Shown here: positions 7,238 to 16,178 of the stretch, piece after piece
Layout: the number at the start of each line of letters is the position of its first letter
Numbering within the stretch: the first letter of the stretch is position 1
DNA from: Clavibacter michiganensis subsp. insidiosus
Lineage (GTDB): Bacteria; Actinomycetota; Actinomycetes; Actinomycetales; Microbacteriaceae
Assembly (NCBI RefSeq): GCF_002240565.1
Contig: NZ_MZMO01000001.1
Coordinates: forward strand, 310,001 to 374,000
Direction: 5' to 3'
Length of the DNA stretch: 64,000 nt
Notes under the pieces: generated by a model
What the model saw: the letters and a program-made list of their open reading frames with translations, nothing else
Database searches by the model: none
What the model was told of the DNA's origin: nothing
Made by a program: the position numbers and the translations under genes

Positions 7238-8827
7238 TCAGCTGATGCGCTTGCCCGTGCTCGTCTTCGTCAGGATCGTGTAGCCCGTCTTCGTCCCGGT
7301 GACCTTCACCGCGATGGTCTTGCCCTTGTCCGCTGCGGTCAGTGCGAAGGTCGCCGCAGTCGCGCCGGCGACCGCGATGCCGTTGCGCGTCCACTGGTAC
7401 GCCAAGGCCACCGGAGCGGGGCTCCAGGATCCCGGACTCGCGGTGAGCACCTTGCCGACGGACGCCGTTCCGCTGAGGACGGGCACCGCGCCCGTCAGGG
7501 TCGGAACGGCGACGCGGATCGTCGACGCCGAGGTCTTCGTCGTCGGTGCGTATCCGGTCTTGCTCCCGGTCACGGAGACGCTGAGCTGCGTCCCGACGTC
7601 CGCGACGGTGACCGCATAGGTAGGTGCGGTCGCTCCGGCGATCGGCGATCCGTTGCGGTTCCACTGGTAGGCGAGCGTCACGGGCGCCGGCTGCCAGGTG
7701 CTGGTCCTCGTGCTGAGCGTCGTGCCGACCTTGGCGGTGCCGACGACGGCAGGGAGTGGCGTGGATGCCAGCGGCTTCGACGACGGAGCGGAGGGCGTCG
7801 TCACCGTGGTCGTGTCCTGCGGACCGTAGTCGCCGTAGAAGAGCGTGATCGCGTACGTGACGGTGCGCCCGTACCCGACCTTGCTCGTCGTCTCTCCCGT
7901 GACGCCGGCGGTCGTATTGCTGTACAGGTCTTCACCCGTGGTCTCGTCGGTGAGCGACACGAAGATGTACGGCGCGTCCGGATCGTTTCCGCCCATGAAG
8001 GGACGGATGTCATAGGTGAAGGTGACCGTTTCCCCGGTCACGACGGCTGCGGCCGCGAAGCCGTTCGGATACGTCTTCACGGGACCGAACGACACCGGTG
8101 CCGAGGGCGTGCTCTCGACCAGGGCGCCCGCGACGAATGCCCGCTGCTTCACCCTCACCGAGTAGGAGCGTCCGTTCTCGACGCCATCGACGACGTGCGC
8201 CCAGCATTCCTCAGCCGAGCTGATGAACGAGCAGTCATTGGTCAAGTCGTAGCCGCCGAATGCGTGCCAGACCCCGTCGCCGTTCAGCTCGTAGAGCGCG
8301 GTGAGATCTTCGGTGGGCACCCCAGGATGAGCGCCAGCGGTGATCGTGAGGAGCTGCGATGGCGGATTCGTCTGATCGAGGACGTTGGTCCAGGGGATGG
8401 TGACGGTCGGCGGTCGCATGGTCACGGTCGCCGTCGCCGTCACGCGTGCGGTCGCGGCACTGGACTTCGAGAGCGTCGCGTAGCCGGACCTCGAGGCGGT
8501 GATCGTGACAGTGATCTTCTTCCCCAGGTCGGCCGACCTGACGACGTACCGAGGGCCTGTCTCGCCGGTCACCGTCACGCCGTCGGCCCACCACCGGTAC
8601 GCGATGGCGTCGGGCGACGGAGTCCAGTCGCCGATGTCCACGGCGAGGGACGCCCCGACCACCGCCGTGCCGGTGATCACCGGGGAGGTCGCCGTGGTGA
8701 ATGGAGCCGCTGCCGTCTGGCTGGGGGCGGCGAGAGCGGGAGCGGTTGCGGTGAGCGAGCCGAGGGCGAGGAGCGCCGCGGTGAGCAGCGCACCTCCTGT
8801 TCGGAAGGGGCGGTTGTGCGTGCGCAT
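7238..8827 (-). CDS. Secreted protein with three Ig-like repeats
   Basis: 529 aa exported protein. Residues 1-33 form a Sec signal peptide (Arg-rich start, hydrophobic core, cleavage near APALA-AP). The mature part has three ~85-residue repeats (about 45-130, 355-440, 443-529), each with a pattern P-x-(I/L)-x-G-T-A-x-V-G, then W-x-P-(A/S)-P, (Y)-x-W-x-x-(D/N)-G, and ending T-x-(S/T)-x-x-G-Y. This repeat is widespread in secreted actinobacterial proteins and has an Ig-like beta-sandwich look. Residues 135-350 are a distinct middle domain, richer in aromatic and acidic residues, of unknown function. There is no LPxTG or membrane anchor, so release or non-covalent wall binding is likely. AGGAG precedes the ATG by 7 bp. 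Confidence 0.75.
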   Translation of the reverse strand: MRTHNRPFRTGGALLTAALLALGSLTATAPALAAPSQTAAAPFTTATSPVITGTAVVGASLAVDIGDWTPSPDAIAYRWWADGVTVTGETGPRYVVRSADLGKKITVTITASRSGYATLSKSSAATARVTATATVTMRPPTVTIPWTNVLDQTNPPSQLLTITAGAHPGVPTEDLTALYELNGDGVWHAFGGYDLTNDCSFISSAEECWAHVVDGVENGRSYSVRVKQRAFVAGALVESTPSAPVSFGPVKTYPNGFAAAAVVTGETVTFTYDIRPFMGGNDPDAPYIFVSLTDETTGEDLYSNTTAGVTGETTSKVGYGRTVTYAITLFYGDYGPQDTTTVTTPSAPSSKPLASTPLPAVVGTAKVGTTLSTRTSTWQPAPVTLAYQWNRNGSPIAGATAPTYAVTVADVGTQLSVSVTGSKTGYAPTTKTSASTIRVAVPTLTGAVPVLSGTASVGKVLTASPGSWSPAPVALAYQWTRNGIAVAGATAATFALTAADKGKTIAVKVTGTKTGYTILTKTSTGKRIS

Positions 8828-8958
8828 GCGAGCTCCTGCTTCCGGATGCGCCGGGTACGCAACCTGGGCAGATCCTGGCAGTCGCTTTATTCCTAACGCA
8901 AGGAAATTTCAGACGCCGCTGGTCAGGCCGCACTCCGACCCCCGCCCGCCCCGCCGCA

Positions 8959-10359
8959 TCACGCCAGCGACGCCACTCCGAACACCGCCGTCGCGATCGC
9001 GAAGCCCATGACGCCGATGGTGGTCTCCATCACGGTCCACGTCTTGAGGGTCGTCTTCACGTCCATCTCGAAGAAGCGGCCCACCAGCCAGAAGCCGGAG
9101 TCGTTCACGTGGCTCGCGACCACGGATCCACCGGCCACCGCCACGACGAGCGCCGCGACCTGGAACGCGTTGTAGTCGCCCGCGAGGATCGCCGGGGAGA
9201 CGAGGCCCGCGGCGGTCGTCAGCGCGACGGTCGCCGATCCCTGCGCGATGCGGAGGATCGCCGCGATGAGGAACCCGGCCAGGATGATCGGGATGCCGAG
9301 GTCGCCGAGCACGTCGGCGAGGGCGTCGCCGATGCCGCTGGTGCGGAGGACGCCGCCGAACATGCCGCCGGCGCCGGTGATGAGGATCACGGAGCAGACC
9401 GGGCCGAGCGCCGACTCGAGCGTCTTCTCGAGAGCGGTCTTGTCGATCCCGCGGCGCCGCCCGAGCAGGAACGCCGCGAACAGCAGCGCGATGAGGAGCG
9501 CGACGGGCGTCTCGCCGATGGTGCGGAGCACCTGGTACCAGGCCTGGTCGCTCGTGCCCTCGGGCAGGATCCCGCCGGTCGAGGCCGCGTTGAGGCCCGT
9601 GTTCAGGAAGATGAGCAGCAGCGGCAGCAGCAGCACGGCGAGGACGGTGCCGAACCTCGGCGGGTTCGACTCGGCGTGCGCGTCGGCCTCGCCCATCAGC
9701 GACGGGATCGGCAGCACGAACCTCTTGCCCGCCCACAGCCCGTAGAGGTACGCGGTGACGTACCAGGTGGGGATCGCCGCGACGAGGCCGACGATGATCA
9801 CGATGCCGACGTTCGCCCCGAAGAACTCGGACGCCGCGACGGGCCCGGGGTGCGGCGGCACGAAAATGTGCATGACCGAGAAGGCGCCGGCCGCGGGGAG
9901 GCCGTAGCGGAGCACGCCGCCGCCGAGGCGACGGGCCACGGAGAAGACGATGGGCAGCATCACGACGAGGCCGGCGTCGAAGAAGATCGGGAAGCCGAAG
10001 ATCAGCGACGCGACCCCGAGCGCGAACGGCGCGCGCTTCTCGCCGAAGACGCGGATCAGGGTGTCGGCCAGCGTCTTGGCGCCGCCGCTGGTCTCGACCA
10101 GGCGGCCGAGCATCGCGCCGAGGCCCACGAGCAATGCGACCGTGCCGAGCGTGGAGCCGAAGCTGCCGACGAGCACGGTCACGATCTGCGAGGTCGGGAT
10201 CCCGGTGGCGAACGCGGTGACGAGGCTCACGAGGATCAGTGCGACGAACGCGTGGATGCGCAGCGTGACGATGAGCACCAGCAGGACGGCGATGGCGCCG
10301 GCGGCGATCAGGAGGAGCGGCCCCGCGGTGAGGGTCTGCGTCCAGTCTTCGATGGTCAT
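8959..10359 (-). CDS. gntP: GntP-family gluconate:H+ symporter
   Basis: 466 aa permease with about 12-14 hydrophobic segments. The GntP signatures are clear: FGFPIFFDAGLVVMLPI near residue 135, HIFVPPHPGPVAASEFFGA near 175, and in the C-terminal half SATVALTTAAGLVSP and ASHVNDSGFW (the conserved H-V-N-D-S-G-F-W loop). These proteins import gluconate or related sugar acids with protons. ATG 10359 follows GGAG by 6 bp; the open frame upstream is not supported. No gluconate kinase or GntR regulator is adjacent, so it is regulated from elsewhere or by a promoter in the 10360-10500 gap. Confidence 0.9.
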   Translation of the reverse strand: MTIEDWTQTLTAGPLLLIAAGAIAVLLVLIVTLRIHAFVALILVSLVTAFATGIPTSQIVTVLVGSFGSTLGTVALLVGLGAMLGRLVETSGGAKTLADTLIRVFGEKRAPFALGVASLIFGFPIFFDAGLVVMLPIVFSVARRLGGGVLRYGLPAAGAFSVMHIFVPPHPGPVAASEFFGANVGIVIIVGLVAAIPTWYVTAYLYGLWAGKRFVLPIPSLMGEADAHAESNPPRFGTVLAVLLLPLLLIFLNTGLNAASTGGILPEGTSDQAWYQVLRTIGETPVALLIALLFAAFLLGRRRGIDKTALEKTLESALGPVCSVILITGAGGMFGGVLRTSGIGDALADVLGDLGIPIILAGFLIAAILRIAQGSATVALTTAAGLVSPAILAGDYNAFQVAALVVAVAGGSVVASHVNDSGFWLVGRFFEMDVKTTLKTWTVMETTIGVMGFAIATAVFGVASLA

Positions 10360-10899
10360 GGGGGGCTCCGTTCGGCTGGGGCGGATCCGTGGATCGCGTC
10401 GCGTGCGGCGGCGCCCGGCCGGGGAGGTGGGCGTCGATGCCTGCGTGGGGCGGGCGGCGGTGGGGGCGCTCGCGGTGCTTCTACACAACACCCGAGCGGG
10501 AGTCAGTGAGGTACTAACTGCAATCCTTATGACTCATGTAAATCTGAGCTTTTCAGCTAGCCAGCAAGCTCGTATATTTCTTCGCGTCTTGTGTCAAACC
10601 TCACCATTTGATACTTGAGACCAGAAGCAGTCACTCGCACCCGCACTTTGTGACTTTGTCTCATGCGACACGACCGGTCTTACTAACCCGCCCATGCGCT
10701 GGCGCAATTCGACTAATAAGCATGCAAGTCGGCGCTAGGCCTACGGCACAGTGAGGCGAGGAGAGGGACCCAATACGAGCTCCGCATGTCCTTAAGCCGC
10801 CATGATCTAGCCGAACGCGGCCGCATAAATCGTACGTTTTGCAAATACAGCGTCACGCTTGGGTGGAAGATCGATGACTTTGCCCAGTGTGGAAATTTC
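10360..10899. other. Gene-poor 540-bp junction between core genome and island
   Basis: From about 10495 the base composition drops abruptly from the very GC-rich background to a mixed composition. No convincing gene is seen: an 87-codon minus-strand frame (10713-10976) overlaps the end of the OLD gene and has no family resemblance or ribosome site. The first ~130 bp should hold the gntP promoter. I see no integrase, no direct repeat of the tRNA end at 13358, and no terminator-like hairpin after the OLD stop codon. Confidence 0.5.
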
Positions 10900-13248
10900 C
10901 TACTGCATTGTGACCTCAGGTGCAGCACCCGCCTTCGCCTGAGTTGCCAATCGATCGGCGTATTGTAGGGCTTCAAGTCGGATCAGGAAGCCATCAAAAC
11001 CACTGATGTATTCACTTGGGTTGCGGTTCAACTCGAAGTCGCGGCGCATGGTCCCCACGGCGACGCGGAGCGCATCGCCGGCCTCGGACTCATCGCTCAG
11101 CGACTCAATGGCGTGCAGAACCAAAGCTCCGGCATCGCGGGTCGCGGCCGACTCGTAGTCGCGGACAAAGTCCTTGATGATATGGCGTAGCCCGCGATTC
11201 CGCCTACTTCGGAGCTCTTCGTCAGTCGTCTGCCTCAGGCGTTCTACGAGAGCAGTTTGTAGCTCCGTAAAATTGTGAATCAGATCCGCAACGCCCGTGT
11301 CGCGTCTTCCGGTGGTTTGGGTGTCAATGTGGCGGATAATTTCCTTAGCGAAACCAAGCTTGTCCAAGGATGTACTAAAAGCACCAGCAAACATTGCTTT
11401 AGCCCCGTCCATCATTGATCCATCGTGATCTCGTACGGCAGTCTTGAGAGTCGCCGGTTTTAATACCCCGATATCTCGATCAGATTTACCCAGGAAATTG
11501 CGCGCGTAACTACGGGCGGCTCTTATGACAACCGCCTCGGGTATCAGGTCTTCAATTTCGCGCACTGTTACGTACTCGGCTGTGCGCAGCTCTACACCCG
11601 CAGCCCACTCGCCCAGCATAATAACATTATTTCTGTCTACGAGCGGCGTCTTGTATATGCCACCGCGTTTGATTGCGGCTCGCGCCTTCTCTCCTGCGTC
11701 GTCGCTGTCTAAGAGGACAACGCATGGAGGCTTAATCTCGTCTTGTCCGCGAGCGATATACAACATGTAAGGGACGGATCCCGCTGATCCACAGTTCACT
11801 AGAGTTACATTATTTAAGTCGAGCCTTTGTGAAGTGCCTGCGTTTGATCTCTGAAGGTAAGCGGCCGTACCTGCGAGAAGAACTTGATCCGATATGCCTT
11901 CTACAAACAGATTGGCGCCGCCAATGAAGGCGGTCTCCGCGACGTACACCCCAATCGATGACCTAAGGGGCTCATAGCGATTTCTGGTCACGTCTTTTAC
12001 TACACGAGTTCCCTCGTCCCCTATTCCCTTCTCAAGAACTCTCAGGCGGTGTCCAGCGTTACGATTAACGAGAAAGGGCGAGTGCGTGACGTACACTGCT
12101 TGACTTCTTCGAATGGAGTCATTCGGTCGCGAGTAGTGATCAATTAGTCTGAGGAGATCTTGCTGGCCGCTTGCTGATAGATAAGCATCCGGCTCGTCCA
12201 TGAGCAGGATCTCGTCACGGCCCGCCGTGCGCTGATGCGCCTGGAATTGAATTAAGTAGCCAAGAAAATGAACGAGACCGTTACTCCTTTCGCCCGTGGA
12301 GTAGTCCGTTCCTGTCTTATCACGGACGGTGAATACAAGTTCGTGTTCTCGGGGTGAAACCTGCAGTATGAAGTCCGGATCCTGCGTCCACCACCGGGCA
12401 AGATTCAAATGTTTCGCTAGAGAAGAGTTGATTTGTTGAATGAGGCCATTCACGAGACCTTCTCGCTCTTCTGTGATGGCCAGTTGAAGTTCAGCAAATA
12501 TAGAAGGCGAAACGCGGGCTACGTCCAGCAGTAACGTACGGGCCAGCTGCTCATCTGCGCTCGTAGTGCGGCTTGCTGGACGGGAAAGCGAAAAGAGCGC
12601 GGCGGCCTGGGTCGCAAGGCTCTGCGCATCGACGGCTTTACTCAACTCCTTAATTACTTTGGTTCGTTCCGTGCGCGTCAGCTTCACCTCCGGAGTTGGG
12701 ACAAGCCCGGCAATGGGAACAGAGTCGGCCAGCGCTACTCGGACGCGCGGAATCCAGGGGTGAGGGAGCAGTGCTTGTAGTGTTGCCAGTTGTCCCTCGT
12801 CTAGGCGGTGTACTTCCCCGGCGCTGTCGACGGCATCAATCTTGTCGGGCTTGCGGCGAAGGTATTGAAGAGTCGTCTTGCTAGATAGCGGAATTCCGGC
12901 ACTTGAAAGCGTGGTGGATTCCTCTGTTGACACGTCAAAGATGCCGCCAACTTCCGGAAAGCGAAGCTGGTCTTCTTCTACGGAAAAGAGTTTAGAATAG
13001 CGACAGAAGTCTCGTATGAGGTGACCATCGCCAGTAAGCAGAAGATGTATCGCAGAAAGCAGTTGGGATTTACCTGATTCGTTTGCTCCGACCACGGCCG
13101 TGACGTCTTCATCAAGTGCAACTTCTACGAAGGGATAGAACTGAGCATCAATAAGTTCCCACGGGCGGGCCTTTCGGCCGCTAGCTTTCGCCTCGTAGTC
13201 ATAGTTGAACGACTTGTAAAAGCGGACTAGAACTTTTGAAAGTTTCAT
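10900..13248 (-). CDS. OLD-family ATPase with TOPRIM nuclease domain (probable phage defence)
   Basis: 782 aa protein with an N-terminal ABC/SMC-like ATPase and a C-terminal TOPRIM domain, the class 1 OLD (overcoming lysogenization defect) layout. Visible parts: Walker A GANESGKS (54-61), signature-like YSTGERSNG (316-324), Walker B EILLMDEPD (346-354) with D351/E352, and the switch His in YVTHSPF (389). The TOPRIM glutamate is in LFVEGISD (E450) and the DxD in VLLDSDDAG (D514, D516). A ~270-residue C-terminal part follows. OLD proteins are DNA nucleases that block phages or act as effectors in multi-gene defences (Gabija GajA, retron Eco8). No UvrD helicase (GajB) or reverse transcriptase is adjacent, so it appears to be a stand-alone system. 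GGAG lies 6 bp before ATG 13248. Composition and codon use differ sharply from neighbours, and the gene lies against a tRNA 3' end: signs of transfer. Confidence 0.88.
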   Translation of the reverse strand: MKLSKVLVRFYKSFNYDYEAKASGRKARPWELIDAQFYPFVEVALDEDVTAVVGANESGKSQLLSAIHLLLTGDGHLIRDFCRYSKLFSVEEDQLRFPEVGGIFDVSTEESTTLSSAGIPLSSKTTLQYLRRKPDKIDAVDSAGEVHRLDEGQLATLQALLPHPWIPRVRVALADSVPIAGLVPTPEVKLTRTERTKVIKELSKAVDAQSLATQAAALFSLSRPASRTTSADEQLARTLLLDVARVSPSIFAELQLAITEEREGLVNGLIQQINSSLAKHLNLARWWTQDPDFILQVSPREHELVFTVRDKTGTDYSTGERSNGLVHFLGYLIQFQAHQRTAGRDEILLMDEPDAYLSASGQQDLLRLIDHYSRPNDSIRRSQAVYVTHSPFLVNRNAGHRLRVLEKGIGDEGTRVVKDVTRNRYEPLRSSIGVYVAETAFIGGANLFVEGISDQVLLAGTAAYLQRSNAGTSQRLDLNNVTLVNCGSAGSVPYMLYIARGQDEIKPPCVVLLDSDDAGEKARAAIKRGGIYKTPLVDRNNVIMLGEWAAGVELRTAEYVTVREIEDLIPEAVVIRAARSYARNFLGKSDRDIGVLKPATLKTAVRDHDGSMMDGAKAMFAGAFSTSLDKLGFAKEIIRHIDTQTTGRRDTGVADLIHNFTELQTALVERLRQTTDEELRSRRNRGLRHIIKDFVRDYESAATRDAGALVLHAIESLSDESEAGDALRVAVGTMRRDFELNRNPSEYISGFDGFLIRLEALQYADRLATQAKAGAAPEVTMQ

Positions 13249-13328
13249 TCGGACTCCATGCGCCTAGCGGGTTCAGGGTAAGTGACAGGCGTAACGGCAT
13301 GGCGGCCACCCTATGCCGGAAATGGGAA

Positions 13329-13355
13329 AGCGCCCCGAGGGTTACTCGGGGCGCT
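13329..13355 (-). terminator. Rho-independent terminator behind the tRNA pair
   Basis: A perfect 11-bp stem (13329-13339 with 13345-13355, arm AGCGCCCCGAG) with a 5-nt loop starts two bases after the tRNA 3' end. On the minus strand it is followed by TTTCCC. Confidence 0.75.
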
Positions 13356-13357
13356 CC

Positions 13358-13430
13358 AATCCCTGACGGGATTCGAACCCGCTACCTTCCCTTCGCAAAA
13401 GGGCTGCTCTATCCTTTGAGCTACAGAGGC
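13358..13430 (-). tRNA. Aberrant tRNA gene, anticodon position reads UGC; identity uncertain
   Basis: A 73-nt cloverleaf can be drawn on the minus strand: D arm GCTC/GAGC, T loop TTCGAAT with stem GCGGG/CCCGT, and a 5-nt variable loop. Standard numbering places TGC at 34-36, with T33 and G37, which would be alanine. But the acceptor stem has a C2-A71 mismatch and G-U pairs at 1-72 and 4-69, the anticodon stem has a G27-A43 mismatch, and the G3-U70 pair required by alanyl-tRNA synthetase is absent (C3-G70). The 5' half (GCCTCTGTAGCTCAAAGGATAGAGCA region) looks like an arginine-type tRNA. It may be a decayed or hybrid tRNA. CCA is not encoded. Its 3' end faces the OLD island. Confidence 0.6.
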
Positions 13431-13520
13431 ACGATCGCCTTTGGACTCCGTATAGCAAATCACGTTCACGAGGGCGTCGCTTGCCCCAGTTGTAGGGGCG
13501 CGGAGCTGGGGCAGGGATGG

Positions 13521-13591
13521 AGCGAGTGACGGGAATCGAACCCGCGCTATCAGCTTGGGAAGCTGAAGTTCTACCATTGAACTACACTCGC
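13521..13591 (-). tRNA. tRNA-Gly (CCC)
   Basis: A complete 71-nt cloverleaf on the minus strand: acceptor GCGAGTG pairs perfectly with CACTCGC, anticodon stem TCAGC/GCTGA encloses TTCCCAA with anticodon CCC at 34-36, T loop TTCGATT. CCA is not encoded. It lies upstream of the aberrant tRNA and probably shares its transcript and terminator. The glycine tRNA next to dcd is a common actinobacterial arrangement. Confidence 0.93.
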
Positions 13592-13661
13592 GCGACCGGC
13601 CATCAGCCGGGTCGAGACCACAGCCTAGCAACAGTCCGGCCGGGCGCCACCCAGCCCCCGG

Positions 13662-13667
13662 TAGGCT
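13662..13667 (+). promoter_or_regulatory. Leaderless -10 box of dcd
   Basis: TAGGCT, 6 bp before the GTG at 13674. Confidence 0.6.
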
Positions 13668-13673
13668 CCTGCC

Positions 13674-14279
13674 GTGCTCCTCTCCGACCGTGACATCACC
13701 GCCGAGCTCGACGCCGGACGAGTGGCCCTCGATCCGTACGACCCCGGGATGCTGCAGCCCGCGAGCATCGACGTGCGCATCGACCGCTTCTTCCGGCTGT
13801 TCGACAACCACAAGTACCCCTACATCGACCCCGCCGAGGATCAGCCCGAGCTCACGCGCCTCATCGAGTCGAAGCCGGGGGAGCCGTTCATTCTTCACCC
13901 GGGCGAGTTCGTCCTCGGATCCACGTTCGAGCTGGTCACGCTGCCCGACGACGTCGCCGCGCGCCTCGAGGGCAAGAGCTCGCTCGGACGCCTCGGCCTC
14001 CTCACGCACTCCACCGCCGGCTTCATCGACCCCGGGTTCTCCGGCCACGTCACGCTGGAGCTGTCGAACGTCGCGACGCTGCCCATCAAGCTCTGGCCCG
14101 GGATGAAGATCGGCCAGCTCTGCTTCTTCCGCCTCTCCTCGCCCGCCGAGAAGCCCTACGGATCCGGCGTGTACGCCTCCCGCTACCAGGGCCAGCGCGG
14201 CCCCACGGCCTCCCGCTCGCACCTCAACTTCGTGCACACCGACGTGACGGTGACCGACGCGGGGCAGTCGGGGGAGTAG
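13674..14279 (+). CDS. dcd: dCTP deaminase
   Basis: 201 aa, full length for the family. It starts LLSDRDI and carries the Dcd core: KSSLGRLGL (residues ~103-111) with the nucleotide-binding Ser/Arg, then [19 protein letters not shown], where the Glu of TLEL is the catalytic glutamate, and the C-terminal [11 protein letters not shown] that closes over the triphosphate. It converts dCTP to dUTP; several actinobacterial Dcds are bifunctional and release dUMP directly, which cannot be decided here. GTG is chosen because the conserved N-terminus begins exactly there and a TAGGCT box lies 6 bp upstream. Confidence 0.95.
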   Translation: MLLSDRDITAELDAGRVALDPYDPGMLQPASIDVRIDRFFRLFDNHKYPYIDPAEDQPELTRLIESKPGEPFILHPGEFVLGSTFELVTLPDDVAARLEGKSSLGRLGLLTHSTAGFIDPGFSGHVTLELSNVATLPIKLWPGMKIGQLCFFRLSSPAEKPYGSGVYASRYQGQRGPTASRSHLNFVHTDVTVTDAGQSGE

Positions 14280-14286
14280 CCCGGCC

Positions 14287-14302
14287 GTCTAGCGTGCTAG
14301 AC
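14287..14302. terminator. Short CTAG-containing palindrome between convergent genes
   Basis: GTCTAG-CGTG-CTAGAC hairpin, 8 bp after the dcd stop and just before the Lrp-gene stop. The stem is only 6 bp, so terminator function is tentative. Confidence 0.35.
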
Positions 14303-14304
14303 AG

Positions 14305-14799
14305 CTAGGTCGTCGGATCCGCGACAGCCGGCCCCGAGTAGTGGTGGTCGAACACCACGCTCGTGCGGGTCGAGGCGACCGCCGGGTGCGCCGAGAGGTG
14401 CTTCAGGACGAAGTCGCGGAGGTGGTCGCTGTCGCGGACGGCGATGTGGACGATGAAGTCCTCGGATCCGCCCAGGAAGAAGAGCTGCACCACGTCGGCG
14501 AGCTCGCGCATCTCGGACGCGAACGCGGCCATCTCGTGGCGGGCGCCCGCGCGGATCGCGATGCTGATGAGCGCCTGCAGGCCCACGCCCACCGCGTCCG
14601 CGTCGATCGTGGCGGTGAAGCCCGTGATCACGCCGCGCTCCACGAGGCCGCGCACCCGGGTGACGCACGTCGACGGCGCGATGCCCGCCTGCTCGGCGAG
14701 GCGGCTGTTCGGGGTGCGTGCGTCGGCCCGGAGGAGGGCGACGAGCGTGCGATCCACCTGGTCGAGCGGCTCGGGCGCCCGCAGTTCCTTCGTCGGCAT
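14305..14799 (-). CDS. Lrp/AsnC family regulator, probable AldR
   Basis: 164 aa. Residues ~12-70 form the winged helix-turn-helix of the Lrp/AsnC family (LDQVDRTLVALLRADARTPN, LAEQAGIAPSTCVTRV), followed by a C-terminal RAM ligand-binding domain (~75-155) that forms the octamer and senses amino acids. It is transcribed divergently from alanine dehydrogenase across a 164-bp gap; in mycobacteria AldR is the Lrp-type activator of ald in the same position, so control of ald in response to alanine is a strong inference. The operator should lie in 14800-14963. Confidence 0.88.
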   Translation of the reverse strand: MPTKELRAPEPLDQVDRTLVALLRADARTPNSRLAEQAGIAPSTCVTRVRGLVERGVITGFTATIDADAVGVGLQALISIAIRAGARHEMAAFASEMRELADVVQLFFLGGSEDFIVHIAVRDSDHLRDFVLKHLSAHPAVASTRTSVVFDHHYSGPAVADPTT

Positions 14800-14963
14800 C
14801 GCTCGACCATCCCTTCATGTCGCAGGATCGCACCGGATGAGGCGGCCTCGCCGACGATCCTACGGATCTCACGCGCTCGAAACGCAGGATGGCCACCATG
14901 AGTCTCGCCCTCCCGCATCGCCGCCGCCGGCCGCACCTCGCGGGGAGACGAGATGGAGCGCGC

Positions 14964-16079
14964 ATGAAGGTCGGGATCCCCACCGAGATCAAGAACAACG
15001 AGAACCGGGTCGCCGCCACGCCCGCGGGCGTGCACGAGCTCGTGCGCCGCGGCCACGAGGTGCTCGTGCAGGAGGGCGCGGGTCTCGGATCCAGCATCAC
15101 CGACGCCGACTACGTCGAGGCCGGCGCGACCATCGTCGCCACGGCCGACGAGGTGTGGGGCGCCGCGGATCTGCTGCTCAAGGTCAAGGAGCCCATTGCG
15201 GAGGAGTACCCCCGCATGCGCCCCGGCCAGACCCTCTTCACCTACCTGCACCTCGCGGCGTCGCGGCCCTGCACGGACGCGCTCGTCGCCTCCGGCACCA
15301 CAGCCATCGCCTACGAGACGGTGCAGCTCCCGAACCGCCAGCTGCCGCTCCTGCAGCCGATGAGCGAGGTCGCCGGCCGGCTCTCCACCCAGGTCGGCGC
15401 CTACCACCTCATGCGCGCGGCCGGCGGGCGCGGGATCCTCCTCGGCGGCGTGCCCGGCACCCCGAAGGCGCGCGTCGTCGCGATCGGCGGCGGCGTCGCG
15501 GGCGAGCACGCGGCGGCGAACGCGCTCGGCATGGGCGCCGACGTGACGATCATCGACCTCTCCATCCCGCGCCTCCGCGAGCTCGAGATCCGCTTCGGCG
15601 GGCAGGTGCAGACGCGCGTCTCCTCGGCGTACGAGATCGCGGCGCAGCTTCGCGACGCGGATCTGGTGATCGGCTCGGTCCTGATCCCCGGCGCGCAGGC
15701 GCCGAAGCTCGTGACCGACGCGATGGTCGCGACCATGAAGAAGGGATCCGTGCTCGTCGACATCGCCATCGACCAGGGCGGCTGCTTCGAGGGATCCCGC
15801 CCCACCACGCACGACGACCCCACCTTCGACGTGCACGACAGCGTCTACTACTGCGTCGCCAACATGCCCGGCGCGGTGCCCGAGACCTCCACGCGGGCGC
15901 TCACGAACGCGACGCTGCCGTACGTGATCGCCCTGGCCGAGAAGGGGTGGAAGCGGGCCCTCGCGGAGGATCCGGCGCTCGCCCTCGGGCTGAACGTGCA
16001 CGACGGGCACGTGACGAACTCGCACGTGGCGGCGGCGCTCGACATGCCGCTGACGCCCGTCGCGGACGTCCTGGTCTGA
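14964..16079 (+). CDS. ald: Alanine dehydrogenase
   Basis: 371 aa, the normal length. It begins [17 protein letters not shown], includes the substrate Lys/His region ([16 protein letters not shown]) and the NAD-binding motif [14 protein letters not shown] near residue 172 in the family's canonical glycine-rich site, then the C-terminal [22 protein letters not shown] stretch with the active-site Asn-Met-Pro. The enzyme reversibly deaminates L-alanine to pyruvate and ammonia with NAD+. GGAG 6 bp upstream supports ATG 14964. Divergent from the Lrp/AsnC regulator that probably controls it. Confidence 0.95.
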   Translation: MKVGIPTEIKNNENRVAATPAGVHELVRRGHEVLVQEGAGLGSSITDADYVEAGATIVATADEVWGAADLLLKVKEPIAEEYPRMRPGQTLFTYLHLAASRPCTDALVASGTTAIAYETVQLPNRQLPLLQPMSEVAGRLSTQVGAYHLMRAAGGRGILLGGVPGTPKARVVAIGGGVAGEHAAANALGMGADVTIIDLSIPRLRELEIRFGGQVQTRVSSAYEIAAQLRDADLVIGSVLIPGAQAPKLVTDAMVATMKKGSVLVDIAIDQGGCFEGSRPTTHDDPTFDVHDSVYYCVANMPGAVPETSTRALTNATLPYVIALAEKGWKRALAEDPALALGLNVHDGHVTNSHVAAALDMPLTPVADVLV

Positions 16080-16123
16080 CGCCACCGAGCCCGGCCGTCG
16101 CGGCATCGTGACCCCGCGCGGCC

Positions 16124-16171
16124 GGATCCGCCCGCATCCCTGGCAGGGATCCGCCCGCAGCCCTGGCAGGG
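16124..16171. repeat. 23-bp tandem duplication in the promoter of the 16179 gene
   Basis: Two nearly identical 25-bp copies (16124-16148 and 16147-16171, period 23 bp, one mismatch) sit directly before the start codon. The second copy supplies CAGGGT, a -10-like hexamer 6 bp before ATG 16179, so each copy brings a potential -10 element. Confidence 0.6.
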
Positions 16172-16178
16172 TCGATGC

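Noticed and set aside
10713..10976. 87-codon minus-strand frame beside the OLD gene as a possible second defence component
   Set aside because: It overlaps the OLD 3' end, has no ribosome site and no family resemblance. The A/T-rich composition alone gives such frames.
10900..13248. Gabija, PARIS or retron system
   Set aside because: These need GajB, AriB or a reverse transcriptase beside the OLD-like protein. None is seen within the island.
10495..13430. Integrase-mediated attachment sites
   Set aside because: I found no copy of the tRNA 3' end near 10500 and no integrase, so att sites are not claimed.
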